In this document: positions 25,581-32,563 of the stretch, in pieces
Layout of the letters: every line of letters begins with the position of its first letter
Position numbering within the stretch: position 1 is the stretch's first letter
IMG/VR virus record: IMGVR_UViG_3300027985_000521
Span: 1 to 44,411 of that record
Length of the DNA: 44,411 bases
Direction: 5' to 3' (one strand)
DNA from: a virus
Made by a program: the position numbers and the translations under genes
Notes under the pieces: model-generated
What the model was told of the DNA's origin: nothing
The model's database searches: none
Seen by the model: the letters and a program-made list of their open reading frames with translations, nothing else

Positions 25581-25966
25581 GTAATATGACTCTATAAGAA
25601 ATAGGATAAAAAAAGGTACCTCTTTTCCTCTTTACCTCAGAAAATTTATGTAATAAAATCATATACTTAACTAGCATGACACGAAAGGCAATGAAACCAA
25701 GCATCCGTAAATGTGGTACCTCTAACTAGCTGATATTATTAATAAAAAAAATGCATTTTTTTATTTACGCATAAAAATTTCTGAGGTATAATAAAAAACG
25801 CTAAAAAAATACACCTTAACACTAATAATACAAGGTAAATTGAACCTCGAACCTTATAAATAGGGGGTAAAAAATATGTCACATTTTTCCTAAAAACCTC
25901 AAAAGCTACAAAAGCTACAAAAATATTACAAAAATGTTATAAAAACTGGGGCCGAACACTAAATCC

Positions 25967-26010
25967 TTGACAAAAAAATGAGGAAACCCGATCCATATTG
26001 AGGAAACACG
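25967..26010 (+). promoter_or_regulatory. Candidate promoter/operator with 20-bp direct repeat
   Basis: A perfect -35 TTGACA is at 25967-25972, but no good -10 follows at 16-18 bp. TGAGGAAACCCG (25979-25990) and TGAGGAAACACG (25999-26010) form a direct repeat with a 20-bp period, two helical turns, consistent with a protein bound on one face. It is 44 bp before the HTH gene and so may control it. The repeat unit's flank GATCCATAT also occurs at 23787. Confidence 0.45.
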
Positions 26011-26053
26011 TTTTGCCCCACCTCTAAAACTACTTAAATATAAAGGACCTGCC

Positions 26054-26437
26054 ATGACTAAAATCCTAAAAAGCGACCAACCAGAAACAAAACTAGAGAC
26101 GCAAGTAGCACAAGTAATAAAGAAAAAGTTAACTCCTGATCAAGTCTCTGAAATAATATGGTTGGCACAGCATCATGTTGCTATAGTAAAAATTGCTGCG
26201 TATTATGAGGTCAGCTCGTCGACGGTGAAATACCACCTGGACAATGCTCCGCATCGCATAATTCCAGCGTCTATTCCTTCATTGTTATTATATAAAGAGT
26301 TGATTGAAACAATGCAAAAGCAGCAAGAGCTACCATCTGAGCAAGAACATCTTGAGGTTATACAACTGAAAGCGGATAGTATATCTAATCACATATCGTC
26401 CATAACTCGTAATATATCTGAAATATTTTCAGCATAG
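26054..26437 (+). CDS. Helix-turn-helix DNA-binding protein
   Basis: The 127-residue product starts at ATG 26054 behind AAAGGA. Residues 27-62 form a clear HTH: LTPDQVSEIIWLAQHH, then VAIVKIAAYYEV, the turn SSSTVKYHLD, resembling resolvase or sigma region 4-type recognition helices. The C-terminal half is helical (LKADSISNHISSITRNISEI), probably for dimerisation. It lies between the repeat-rich non-coding region and the primase-helicase, so it could be the factor that binds those repeats, as regulator or origin-binding protein. This partnership is inferred from position only. Confidence 0.7.
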   Translation: MTKILKSDQPETKLETQVAQVIKKKLTPDQVSEIIWLAQHHVAIVKIAAYYEVSSSTVKYHLDNAPHRIIPASIPSLLLYKELIETMQKQQELPSEQEHLEVIQLKADSISNHISSITRNISEIFSA

Positions 26438-26499
26438 TTAATACAATTACACAGCTAACAATTAACAATTAGCTAAACTATATTAATAAAAGGACGATC

Positions 26500-28971
26500 A
26501 TGAAAATAACTACTCAAGATAGATCATTACTATCTCTTCATGAACAATCATCACTAAAGTGGATATACTCAAATATTCCGCAGTCTCTTAGTGAAATAGA
26601 ACAATGGATACCCTGTTACATAATTGGTCAAACTGATAGTGAGAATAAACCTGTTACTTCTCCAAAGCGACCAATTGGTGGGCCGGGTCAGGCATTTGGC
26701 TATTCACTTAACAATTTAATACCAAAACTAGATGATGATAATTATCAGCATTTTGGTTTTGTACTCAAAGATACAGATAATATAATAATCATTGATGTAG
26801 ATGACTTACCTCCGAATTTCACATATAACGACCTGCCACAACCTGTTAAAGATTTGCTAGAGTATAGACCTACGTATATGGAACTCAGCCCGTCAGGTCA
26901 GGGTGTACATATAATATATAGTACCGAAAAGGCTGAGCTAGCGCATCTTAAAGCAAAGACAGATTCCCTGGTCGATATGACAGGAACCTTATTTATTCAC
27001 ACTCAGTTTTTAACTTTTACAGGGCATAAATTTGAAACGCCATTTACATCTAGTGAAGTATCTACCATAAAGGCGCGGCTTCTTGAGGCTACTTTAGTTA
27101 AACCGAGAATTACAAGTTCTGACCAGGCATCACCTATGTTACAGCCACAGCAAGGGATTCCTACAAACCACGGACTTGGAATTCAGACAGTACACTATTC
27201 CATGGATACTTTGAAAAATGCGCTCTTTAAGATACCTCCATCTGTAACCTATTCTAAGTATGAACATATAATCAGGCATACCTATAATCAGTTTGTAACT
27301 CCAATGCCGAATATATCTGATTATGACCACTGGAGGATTATAGCCGCGGCGTTGCATCATGCAAGTGCTTTAATAGGACAAGCCCATGAAGGAGCTGCAC
27401 TTTTTGCTGAGTGGTCATCTCAAGATGAGCTCAATTTTGTTAATATTGAAGACGCGATGGCAAAATACCATGCGAATCCACCAAAGACTGACCAAGAAAT
27501 AACGTATAAAACCCTGTTTAGACTAGCGAATAGCTTGAAACCCAACTGGCCGTATCTTAAAGAAATAGGACCAAAAGATGACCGGAGATTAGTCCCAATT
27601 GAAACCAATAGTTTTAACTGGATTGAACTGTTTAAGTTTTTTGGGCTTCAAGTATATCAGAATTCAATATCTAAAGCACATCATATAGAAGGGCCGAAAC
27701 TATTATTAGACAAATACTTTTCAAGTGGCGAGCCAATAGTAGACAAAGAGAAACTACAAACTCAGGCTTTTATGTTTGGCCAAGATAATGGCATGCCCAA
27801 TGCTGGTCCTAGTTGTGCTTCACTTGGTGCCAGAGCACTACTTACGACTAGAATTGAATTTAATCCTATTAAACGGTGGATTGAATCCGCGCCTCCGCTT
27901 GAGAACGAACCGGGATCATGGTTTCAAGCGCTTTGGGATACGCTGACATTACATCCTCATGCTGACGAAGAGCTTTGTAAATCCTATATGAAAAAGAATC
28001 TTATGGGGGTTATAAGGGCACATTGGTATATGGGGTCTTATGCTGCTACTACTGGTGTAGTTATATTACAAGGGCCTGAACAGACATTTAAATCTACTTG
28101 GATACAACAGTTATTACCTCATAACTTATCTCAGCATTATGTTGTGGCATCTCAAGCAGCGCTATCTAAAACTTCGGTCAAAGAACTACAACTAGAAGCT
28201 GGAGTCGCACAAATATGGTTAAAAGATGAGATTGAAGAGTTTCTGAAAAGCGGCGACGCAGCACTCAAGAATTTTCTTGTGCAGTCAGAGGATTTTTATA
28301 GACCACTATATGGAACGACGCCTCTTCCAGAAAGGCGTAAATGTGTATTTTTTGGCACAACTAATAAAAAAGAATTAGCCATAACTGATGATGGCTCGCG
28401 GCGTATTATGGTGATTCCAGTATTGGCGTGTAATACGACGGCACAAGCTAAACTACCTATGGTAAAAGTATATCAAGAGTTACTGCAAGAGTTTAAGAAT
28501 ACGCCAGCATCACAACAACCGAATTTGTGGATTTTGTCAGCTGATGAAATTAAGAAGACTAATGAGATAAATAGTAATGTCCACAAAGCTGACCAAGAAG
28601 TGGACCTCTTAATAAAAGAAACTTTTGTATTTTCTGAAACGTTTGAACTAGATACATATCTTACTGAACGAGGAGCAGTCAGATATGACGACCCTAGAGT
28701 TATGACACTAACTCAAGTAGCTACTGCTATAAGAGACCGTACAAATCAGATTGTAAAGGTATCTGTGTTGAAACATTCTCTGGCCAGAGTTTTAGGTGTC
28801 TGGACAAAAACAGCTCAAGAACCTGTACAGATGGGGGCTATTACAATTGAAAATGGTTTATTAAAATATCGAGACTCCAAAGGTAGAGTAAAACGTTCTG
28901 GTTACTTAATGCCGATAGAAGCTTCTATCTTTGAACTTGGTTACCTCAAGCAACAAGAAACTCTGAATTAA
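26500..28971 (+). CDS. Replicative primase / VirE-type helicase
   Basis: The 823-residue product starts at ATG 26500 behind AAAGGA. The N-terminal part has primase-polymerase features: IIIDVDD (96-102), SPSGQGVHII (130-139) and FLTFTGHKF (170-178). The C-terminal half is a VirE/D5-like superfamily 3-type ATPase: Walker A GPEQTFKST (525-533), a Walker B-like acidic pair in WLKDEIEEF (573-581), and FFGTTN..........DDGSRR (618-635), the sensor and arginine finger region of VirE proteins. It should prime and unwind DNA at the phage origin, with the family A polymerase (36766) as replicase. It lies just after the candidate origin. Confidence 0.88.
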   Translation: MKITTQDRSLLSLHEQSSLKWIYSNIPQSLSEIEQWIPCYIIGQTDSENKPVTSPKRPIGGPGQAFGYSLNNLIPKLDDDNYQHFGFVLKDTDNIIIIDVDDLPPNFTYNDLPQPVKDLLEYRPTYMELSPSGQGVHIIYSTEKAELAHLKAKTDSLVDMTGTLFIHTQFLTFTGHKFETPFTSSEVSTIKARLLEATLVKPRITSSDQASPMLQPQQGIPTNHGLGIQTVHYSMDTLKNALFKIPPSVTYSKYEHIIRHTYNQFVTPMPNISDYDHWRIIAAALHHASALIGQAHEGAALFAEWSSQDELNFVNIEDAMAKYHANPPKTDQEITYKTLFRLANSLKPNWPYLKEIGPKDDRRLVPIETNSFNWIELFKFFGLQVYQNSISKAHHIEGPKLLLDKYFSSGEPIVDKEKLQTQAFMFGQDNGMPNAGPSCASLGARALLTTRIEFNPIKRWIESAPPLENEPGSWFQALWDTLTLHPHADEELCKSYMKKNLMGVIRAHWYMGSYAATTGVVILQGPEQTFKSTWIQQLLPHNLSQHYVVASQAALSKTSVKELQLEAGVAQIWLKDEIEEFLKSGDAALKNFLVQSEDFYRPLYGTTPLPERRKCVFFGTTNKKELAITDDGSRRIMVIPVLACNTTAQAKLPMVKVYQELLQEFKNTPASQQPNLWILSADEIKKTNEINSNVHKADQEVDLLIKETFVFSETFELDTYLTERGAVRYDDPRVMTLTQVATAIRDRTNQIVKVSVLKHSLARVLGVWTKTAQEPVQMGAITIENGLLKYRDSKGRVKRSGYLMPIEASIFELGYLKQQETLN

Positions 28972-28990
28972 CTGTTGAAATTATTTTCTC

Positions 28991-29081
28991 TGGTGTTATT
29001 TTGTTATTTACTGGATTGATCATATTTGGTATATTAAAAATAAAAAACTGTGAAACTCCACGAGTTCACAAAATAACACCA
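28991..29081. other. 14-bp perfect inverted repeat enclosing a hairpin and a promoter
   Basis: TGGTGTTATTTTGT (28991-29004) is the exact reverse complement of ACAAAATAACACCA (29068-29081). Inside the 63-nt spacer a second stem forms (TGTGAA-A-CTC with GAG-TTCACA, 29050-29070 region, one bulge), which partly competes with the right arm. A sigma70-like promoter also lies inside. The element ends 7 nt before the AAGGAGG of the next gene. Read as RNA it is a structured leader, and read as DNA it could form a cruciform or operator. Confidence 0.7.
29007..29035 (+). promoter_or_regulatory. Candidate sigma70 promoter for the 29.1-kb gene group
   Basis: The -35 is TTTACT (29007-29012), followed after 17 bp by the -10 TATATT (29030-29035). 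The same -35 and spacing recur in the promoter at 33883. It would restart transcription after the primase gene. Confidence 0.6.
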
Positions 29082-29098
29082 ACCTTAAGGAGGATGAT

Positions 29099-29386
29099 AT
29101 GAGTAAACTAAACCAATGTATCGAGCATGCACAAATGTGGGTTAAGCGAGGCAAGGAGCATAGAAGAATGTCATATCAATTAGAAAGGCCGTGGCATGAT
29201 CCTAAGAAGCTATCCCACAGCATATTTTGTTATGATTCAAAAGTGGGAATGGGTACTACTTTGCCTAAAGACTTCTTAGGTGATATAAACAAGCTTCTAT
29301 GTGAATCAAGGCAAAATGAACTTCAAGGGGAGATAGACGATCTTCAGAAAAAGCTTGATAATATGCAAACTAATGGATGCAAATAA
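29099..29386 (+). CDS. Small hypothetical early protein with coiled-coil C-terminus
   Basis: The 95-residue product starts at ATG 29099 behind a strong AAGGAGG. The N-terminal half is basic (WVKRGKEHRRMSYQLERPW). The C-terminal 30 residues form a short coiled coil (LQGEIDDLQKKLDNM). No family recognised. First gene of the unit driven by the promoter at 29007. Confidence 0.65.
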   Translation: MSKLNQCIEHAQMWVKRGKEHRRMSYQLERPWHDPKKLSHSIFCYDSKVGMGTTLPKDFLGDINKLLCESRQNELQGEIDDLQKKLDNMQTNGCK

Positions 29387-29418
29387 CAAAAACACTACAA
29401 AAAAAGGAGATGAAAATT

Positions 29419-29736
29419 ATGATGTCAACAATCAGTAATAAACAATTAGCTTTGGCTTTGGTGACTCGTGGTATTGAAGTAGAAAAGAAAAAACTCATTG
29501 CAGAAATTGACGACCCCCGTACTCCACGTAGTCTTGAAATGTTAGGTAGAATAGAGAAAAAACTTTTAGCGCTTCTTGAAAATAGCGATCATGAAAACAA
29601 AGAAGAGATGGATGACTTGGCTCAGGCAATTTTCAGAGGTTTTTATGATTATTGCGCGTCATCTAGATCATCTAGTACTAATACTGATATATTAAAAGAG
29701 CTGATCCTAGTAATGGTAGCTAAGCATGAAGATTAA
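29419..29736 (+). CDS. Small hypothetical helical protein
   Basis: I choose the ATG at 29419 because AAGGAG ends 9 nt before it. The frame itself is open from 29377 but earlier ATGs are badly spaced. This gives 105 residues, helical throughout (KQLALALVTRGIEVEKKKLI, LGRIEKKLLALLE), with a Ser-rich patch (SSRSSSTN) near the end. It overlaps the next gene by 11 nt. Function unknown. Confidence 0.6.
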   Translation: MMSTISNKQLALALVTRGIEVEKKKLIAEIDDPRTPRSLEMLGRIEKKLLALLENSDHENKEEMDDLAQAIFRGFYDYCASSRSSSTNTDILKELILVMVAKHED

Positions 29737-29947
29737 TATATTAGTCATTTTAGCGATGCTTCTCTTTATTCTAAGTATAAAGGCTGACAGAGTTTTAACA
29801 GAGAACAAAAGCCTTAAACAGATGAATAGCGAGTTATTGCAAAGCAATGTCGAGGATCAAAAGGCTATGCAGAGCGCAATAGATGAGATTAAAAAACAGA
29901 ATCTCATAATTGCGAACCTAAAAAGAAAACTTGAAACTTGTGAGTAG
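29726..29947 (+). CDS. Small membrane-anchored coiled-coil protein
   Basis: The 73-residue product starts at ATG 29726 inside the previous gene. Residues 3-19 (INILVILAMLLFILSIK) are one hydrophobic membrane helix, and residues 24-73 are a continuous coiled coil ending LKRKLETCE. This architecture, short N-terminal membrane helix and long outward coiled coil, is that of an inner-membrane spanin (Rz-like). However, it is in the early block and far from the endolysin, so another membrane role is equally possible. A stable stem-loop follows immediately. Confidence 0.6.
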   Translation: MKINILVILAMLLFILSIKADRVLTENKSLKQMNSELLQSNVEDQKAMQSAIDEIKKQNLIIANLKRKLETCE

Positions 29948-29999
29948 TTATTACTGAACTAGTGCCAAATAGAAATATTTGGCACTGCTGAAGTAATAA
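29948..29999. other. Long nested stem-loop after membrane protein gene
   Basis: The outer stem TTATTACT (29948-29955) pairs with AGTAATAA (29992-29999). The inner stem AGTGCCAAAT (29961-29970) pairs with ATTTGGCACT (29977-29986). The two arms are separated by 5-nt unpaired stretches on each side. The structure starts right at the gene end but no T-run follows, so it is not a standard terminator. It may protect the 3' end of the upstream message. The rest of the gap to 30070 holds nothing else I can identify. Confidence 0.65.
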
Positions 30000-30069
30000 A
30001 TATAAGGAGAAATTTAGTAAGTGGGCAAGAAGCTGAGTTAATACAATTATTACATAAAGGAGAATAACT

Positions 30070-30675
30070 ATGAGAATACGCGATACTAAAGGAAATACTA
30101 TATATATATATAAGGACGAATCTACAACTATTAAAGAGTGTGTAGAAAACGCAGTTAAAAGAAATATTAGTTTAAGTGAAGCTAATCTATCTAAAGCTGA
30201 TCTTAGTGAAGCTGATCTTAGTGAAGCTGATCTTAGTGGAGCTGATCTTAGTGAAGCTAAGCTATTTAGAGCTGATCTATTTAGAGCTGATCTATTTAGA
30301 GCTGATCTTAGTGGAGCTGATCTTAGTGAAGCTAATCTTCGTGGAGCTGATCTTAGTAGAGCTAATCTTCGTGGAGCTGATCTTAGTAGAGCTGATTTTA
30401 GTGGAGCTAATTTAAATAGTACTACCCTGTACGGAGCAACAATACCAGACGGTATTACACTATCACTAATCCCGATTCAGGTGTCTACTGGTGTATACTA
30501 TATAACTATTTTTGATTCTCATATGCAAATAGGATGTGAATTTCACTCTCTAAAAGAGTGGTGGAAGTTTAATAACGAACAGATTATTGAAATGGACGGT
30601 AAAAAAGCACTAACATTTTGGAAGGCCTGGAAAAAACCATTACAGTTAATATGTAAAAACAATAATAGGAAATAA
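30070..30675 (+). CDS. Pentapeptide-repeat protein
   Basis: The 201-residue product starts at ATG 30070 behind AAAGGAGAA. Residues about 36-122 are 17-18 consecutive A(D/N)LSx pentapeptides, forming a right-handed quadrilateral beta helix. The N-terminal 30 residues and the C-terminal 75 residues (with EFHSLKEWWKFN and ALTFWKAWKK) form separate caps. Some pentapeptide proteins mimic DNA and bind gyrase, but nothing here proves that role. At DNA level the repeats are near-identical 15-mers (GCTGATCTTAGTGGA-like), a sign of recent expansion. The repeat also leaves the second frame open, which is an artefact. Confidence 0.88.
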   Translation: MRIRDTKGNTIYIYKDESTTIKECVENAVKRNISLSEANLSKADLSEADLSEADLSGADLSEAKLFRADLFRADLFRADLSGADLSEANLRGADLSRANLRGADLSRADFSGANLNSTTLYGATIPDGITLSLIPIQVSTGVYYITIFDSHMQIGCEFHSLKEWWKFNNEQIIEMDGKKALTFWKAWKKPLQLICKNNNRK

Positions 30676-30687
30676 AGGAGAATAACT

Positions 30688-31265
30688 ATGGCAATTTTAG
30701 ACGGAAAGAAGATTGGAGATATAGTAGAGATTAAAGGTAAGCTATATAAAGTGGAAAAAGGAAATAATTGTAAAAATGTGTGCTATTAGTGACATTTGTA
30801 GTGACTTGCCATATATTGACTGTTCTGCTATACCAGCAGTATTAGTAAAAGCGAAATATAATACAAAACCTATTGACTACTCAGGTTGCCATCCAGCAAT
30901 AGCGGAATACTTAAGGAAAGGAGAACAAATTGAGTGTATAGTATGGAATAGTGACCAGAAGCTAAAAAAATGGCCTACAAAAATTTGTATGTGGATTTGA
31001 TGTCAGCTATCCAGAATATCCATATAAAACAGCGGATGAATATTATGAACACGCTGAGCCTATAGAGCTTACCGCAAAAGTAAAGAAGGTAAAGAAAGCG
31101 TCTAAGATAGTTAAATGGCTTGAAAAGAACGGTTATATTTGTGACGAGAATGGTTGCTGGTCAAACTGTTCTGTAACAAGCTTTAAACCCGAAATGTTTT
31201 ACTATTGCAGAAGAGAGCCGAGCAGTGACTTTACATGGCTCCCTGAATGGTTGGAGGATTGTTAA
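30688..31265 (+). pseudogene. Hypothetical protein gene broken by two single-base frameshifts
   Basis: ATG 30688 behind AAAGGAGAA starts a 33-codon frame (MAILDGKKIGDIVEIKGK, then NNCKN). The continuation lies one frame later (CAISDICSDLPYIDC, up to WNSDQKLK, to about 30970) and the rest in the third frame (KFVCGFDVSYPEYPYKTADE to WLPEWLEDC, stop 31263-31265). Removing one A from the 5-A run near 30773-30777 and one from the 7-A run at 30964-30970 restores one 191-residue Cys-rich protein with natural joins (NNCKMCAISDIC and KLKNGLQKFVCGFD). Its stop overlaps the next start as TAATG, so the intact form was translated until recently. It is either a real decay or homopolymer errors. Confidence 0.75.
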
Positions 31266-31633
31266 TGACTGCCAAAGAAGCTATACAAAGATCACTGGAC
31301 GTGTGGGTATGGATGCGAGATAACAACATACCAGATAAAGGAATGTACCCCGTTTTTAAAGACGAGCATGTTAAAAATGACTGTTATGTTTGCGAATATG
31401 CTGAACAAATGCACCTACTAGACCCACATTCCTTACATTATTGTAATTATTGCCCAGTTAGTGCATGGCATGATCAAATAGATATCCGTCATACATATGT
31501 GTGTGAGAGAGATGAGGACTCTCCATGGTATGCCTATATCGATAGTTCACCTGGCAGTATAGAAGAAGAAGTAAAAGCAATAGAAAGAATGATAGAACTT
31601 CTTGAAAACGAATTAAAGCGTTTTCAGGATTAA
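31265..31633 (+). CDS. Cys-rich hypothetical phage protein
   Basis: I choose ATG 31265, 7 nt behind GGAGG and overlapping the previous stop as TAATG, giving 122 residues. Conserved-looking cysteine pairs (C-Y-V-C near residue 44, Y-C-N-Y-C near residue 63, one further Cys near residue 80) and a His (WHDQID) suggest a small zinc-binding fold. The end is a coiled-coil helix (EEEVKAIERMIELLENELKR). The pattern of spaced Cys pairs before 'SPWYAYI' is common in small phage proteins of unknown function. Confidence 0.68.
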   Translation: MTAKEAIQRSLDVWVWMRDNNIPDKGMYPVFKDEHVKNDCYVCEYAEQMHLLDPHSLHYCNYCPVSAWHDQIDIRHTYVCERDEDSPWYAYIDSSPGSIEEEVKAIERMIELLENELKRFQD

Positions 31634-31674
31634 CAACCGCATAAAGTGGATAATAAAAACAAAGGAGAAGCACT

Positions 31675-32001
31675 ATGAAAGCATTTTACGTAGTTAACAG
31701 TGACACTTATTTTGGCAAGAAAAATGACGAAGCTAAAACCATCACTGGGGTTTATGTTTGTCAGAAGTCAGATACAGTACCTAGAGCATTCAATGAGATT
31801 GCAGCTAGGTATATCAAAGCAAAAGCTTTAGGTAACCTAAGTGTAATTGAGCTAGGAGGCGTGTCTGATATTCCGGTCCGTAAGATGAATAGATCTGAAC
31901 AACTGGAATTTAAAATTGCTAAAATGTATTACCAAGAGGCTAAAGAGACGGCTATTTCTAACTTGGTCAACGATACTTTTGACCAAATCAGAAAAAAGTA
32001 A
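31675..32001 (+). CDS. Hypothetical protein, zero-frame product upstream of a putative -1 frameshift
   Basis: The 108-residue product starts at ATG 31675 behind AAAGGAGAA. It is a mixed alpha/beta protein (MKAFYVVNSDTYFG, then ITGVYVCQ, then a helical second half) and matches no family I know. It ends R-K-K-stop in the sequence AGA AAA AAG TAA. The last seven bases before the stop are A AAA AAG in register, an efficient -1 slippery heptamer in bacteria. Ribosomes that terminate would make this short form. Those that slip would continue in 31998-32561. A small upstream stem (31963-31970 with 31979-31986) also flanks the site. Confidence 0.75.
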   Translation: MKAFYVVNSDTYFGKKNDEAKTITGVYVCQKSDTVPRAFNEIAARYIKAKALGNLSVIELGGVSDIPVRKMNRSEQLEFKIAKMYYQEAKETAISNLVNDTFDQIRKK

Positions 32002-32060
32002 CGTCCTGCTCTGACGCTATAAAAAGAGCTCCGACATTATCGGAGCTCGCTCAGAGTGGG
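31992..32060 (+). promoter_or_regulatory. Putative -1 programmed ribosomal frameshift signal
   Basis: The heptamer A AAA AAG (31992-31998) is in the zero frame of the upstream gene. It is followed by a 6-nt spacer (TAACGT, containing the zero-frame stop) and a 10-bp stem CCTGCTCTGA (32005-32014) with TCAGAGTGGG (32051-32060), including two G-U pairs. Inside it lies a 9-bp perfect stem GAGCTCCGA (32026-32034) with TCGGAGCTC (32040-32048). The known bacterial example with the same heptamer is dnaX. There is no T-run after the stems, so a terminator reading is poor. Confidence 0.7.
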
Positions 32061-32561
32061 TCGGTATTAGATACAGCACAATTTAGCTGTATATACGACA
32101 CAGTTCCCGAATGCGAGACTTTAAAGGCATTTAGCTATCCTTTACGGATAAAAGGCCTGGATGGCGCGTCTACAAGTGAGGAAGATTGTTCAAATACAGC
32201 TATAGAAAAGGAGGACAAAGACCAAAGAATAAAATTAAAATTTAGGGTACCTCGAGGCATATTAACAACAAAATTTAGTAGTATCGACTCAATAAACGAT
32301 ACGTTACGAGGAACTAATTTAAAAGCAATAACTAGAGGGAGAGGGATGCTAACTCAAATAATAGGAGTTAGATACAGAAATACAAACAGAACATGGTCTA
32401 AAGTTTACTATTATGAAGCAAACCGAGATATAGAAATGGGAGACTATGTAATAACACACCCAGATCCTTATAAGGTAACACGGGTAGTAGAAGCTAAAGT
32501 ACCGCCAAGCCCTACTATAAAATATAACCCAATAGTGGGTCAAATCATAGAAAGGAGATAG
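31998..32561 (+). CDS. -1 frame extension of the 31675 gene (or separate small gene starting at 32346)
   Basis: After slippage the ribosome would read GTA at 31998 and stay open for 187 codons to the stop at 32559-32561, giving a 295-residue fusion. There is no ATG, GTG or TTG in this frame before ATG 32346, so the first 116 codons have no ordinary way to be translated alone. The reading frame is protein-like (for example RIKLKFRVPRGILTTKFSS, then RYRNTNRTWSKVYYYEA, then GDYVITHPDPYKVTRVVEAK, an SH3-like beta pattern). ATG 32346 follows GGGAG and could also start a 71-residue internal product. The ribosome binding site of the next gene overlaps its end. Confidence 0.6.
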   Translation, partial: VTSCSDAIKRAPTLSELAQSGSVLDTAQFSCIYDTVPECETLKAFSYPLRIKGLDGASTSEEDCSNTAIEKEDKDQRIKLKFRVPRGILTTKFSSIDSINDTLRGTNLKAITRGRGMLTQIIGVRYRNTNRTWSKVYYYEANRDIEMGDYVITHPDPYKVTRVVEAKVPPSPTIKYNPIVGQIIERR

Positions 32562-32563
32562 TT

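Noticed and set aside
25375-25704. Minus-strand open frame of 109 codons over the tandem repeats
   Set aside because: It translates into repeated VCMYT-like residues dictated by the DNA repeat, and there is no ribosome binding site. It is a by-product of the iteron array.
30176-30415. Second open frame in the pentapeptide gene (LILVELILVK-like repeats)
   Set aside because: The 15-bp repeat keeps all codons stop-free in this frame too. The pentapeptide frame has the start, ribosome binding site and recognisable fold.
32002-32060. Strong stems after the 31675 gene as a transcription terminator
   Set aside because: No T-run follows either stem, and the -1 frame stays open through them. A frameshift stimulator explains the layout better.
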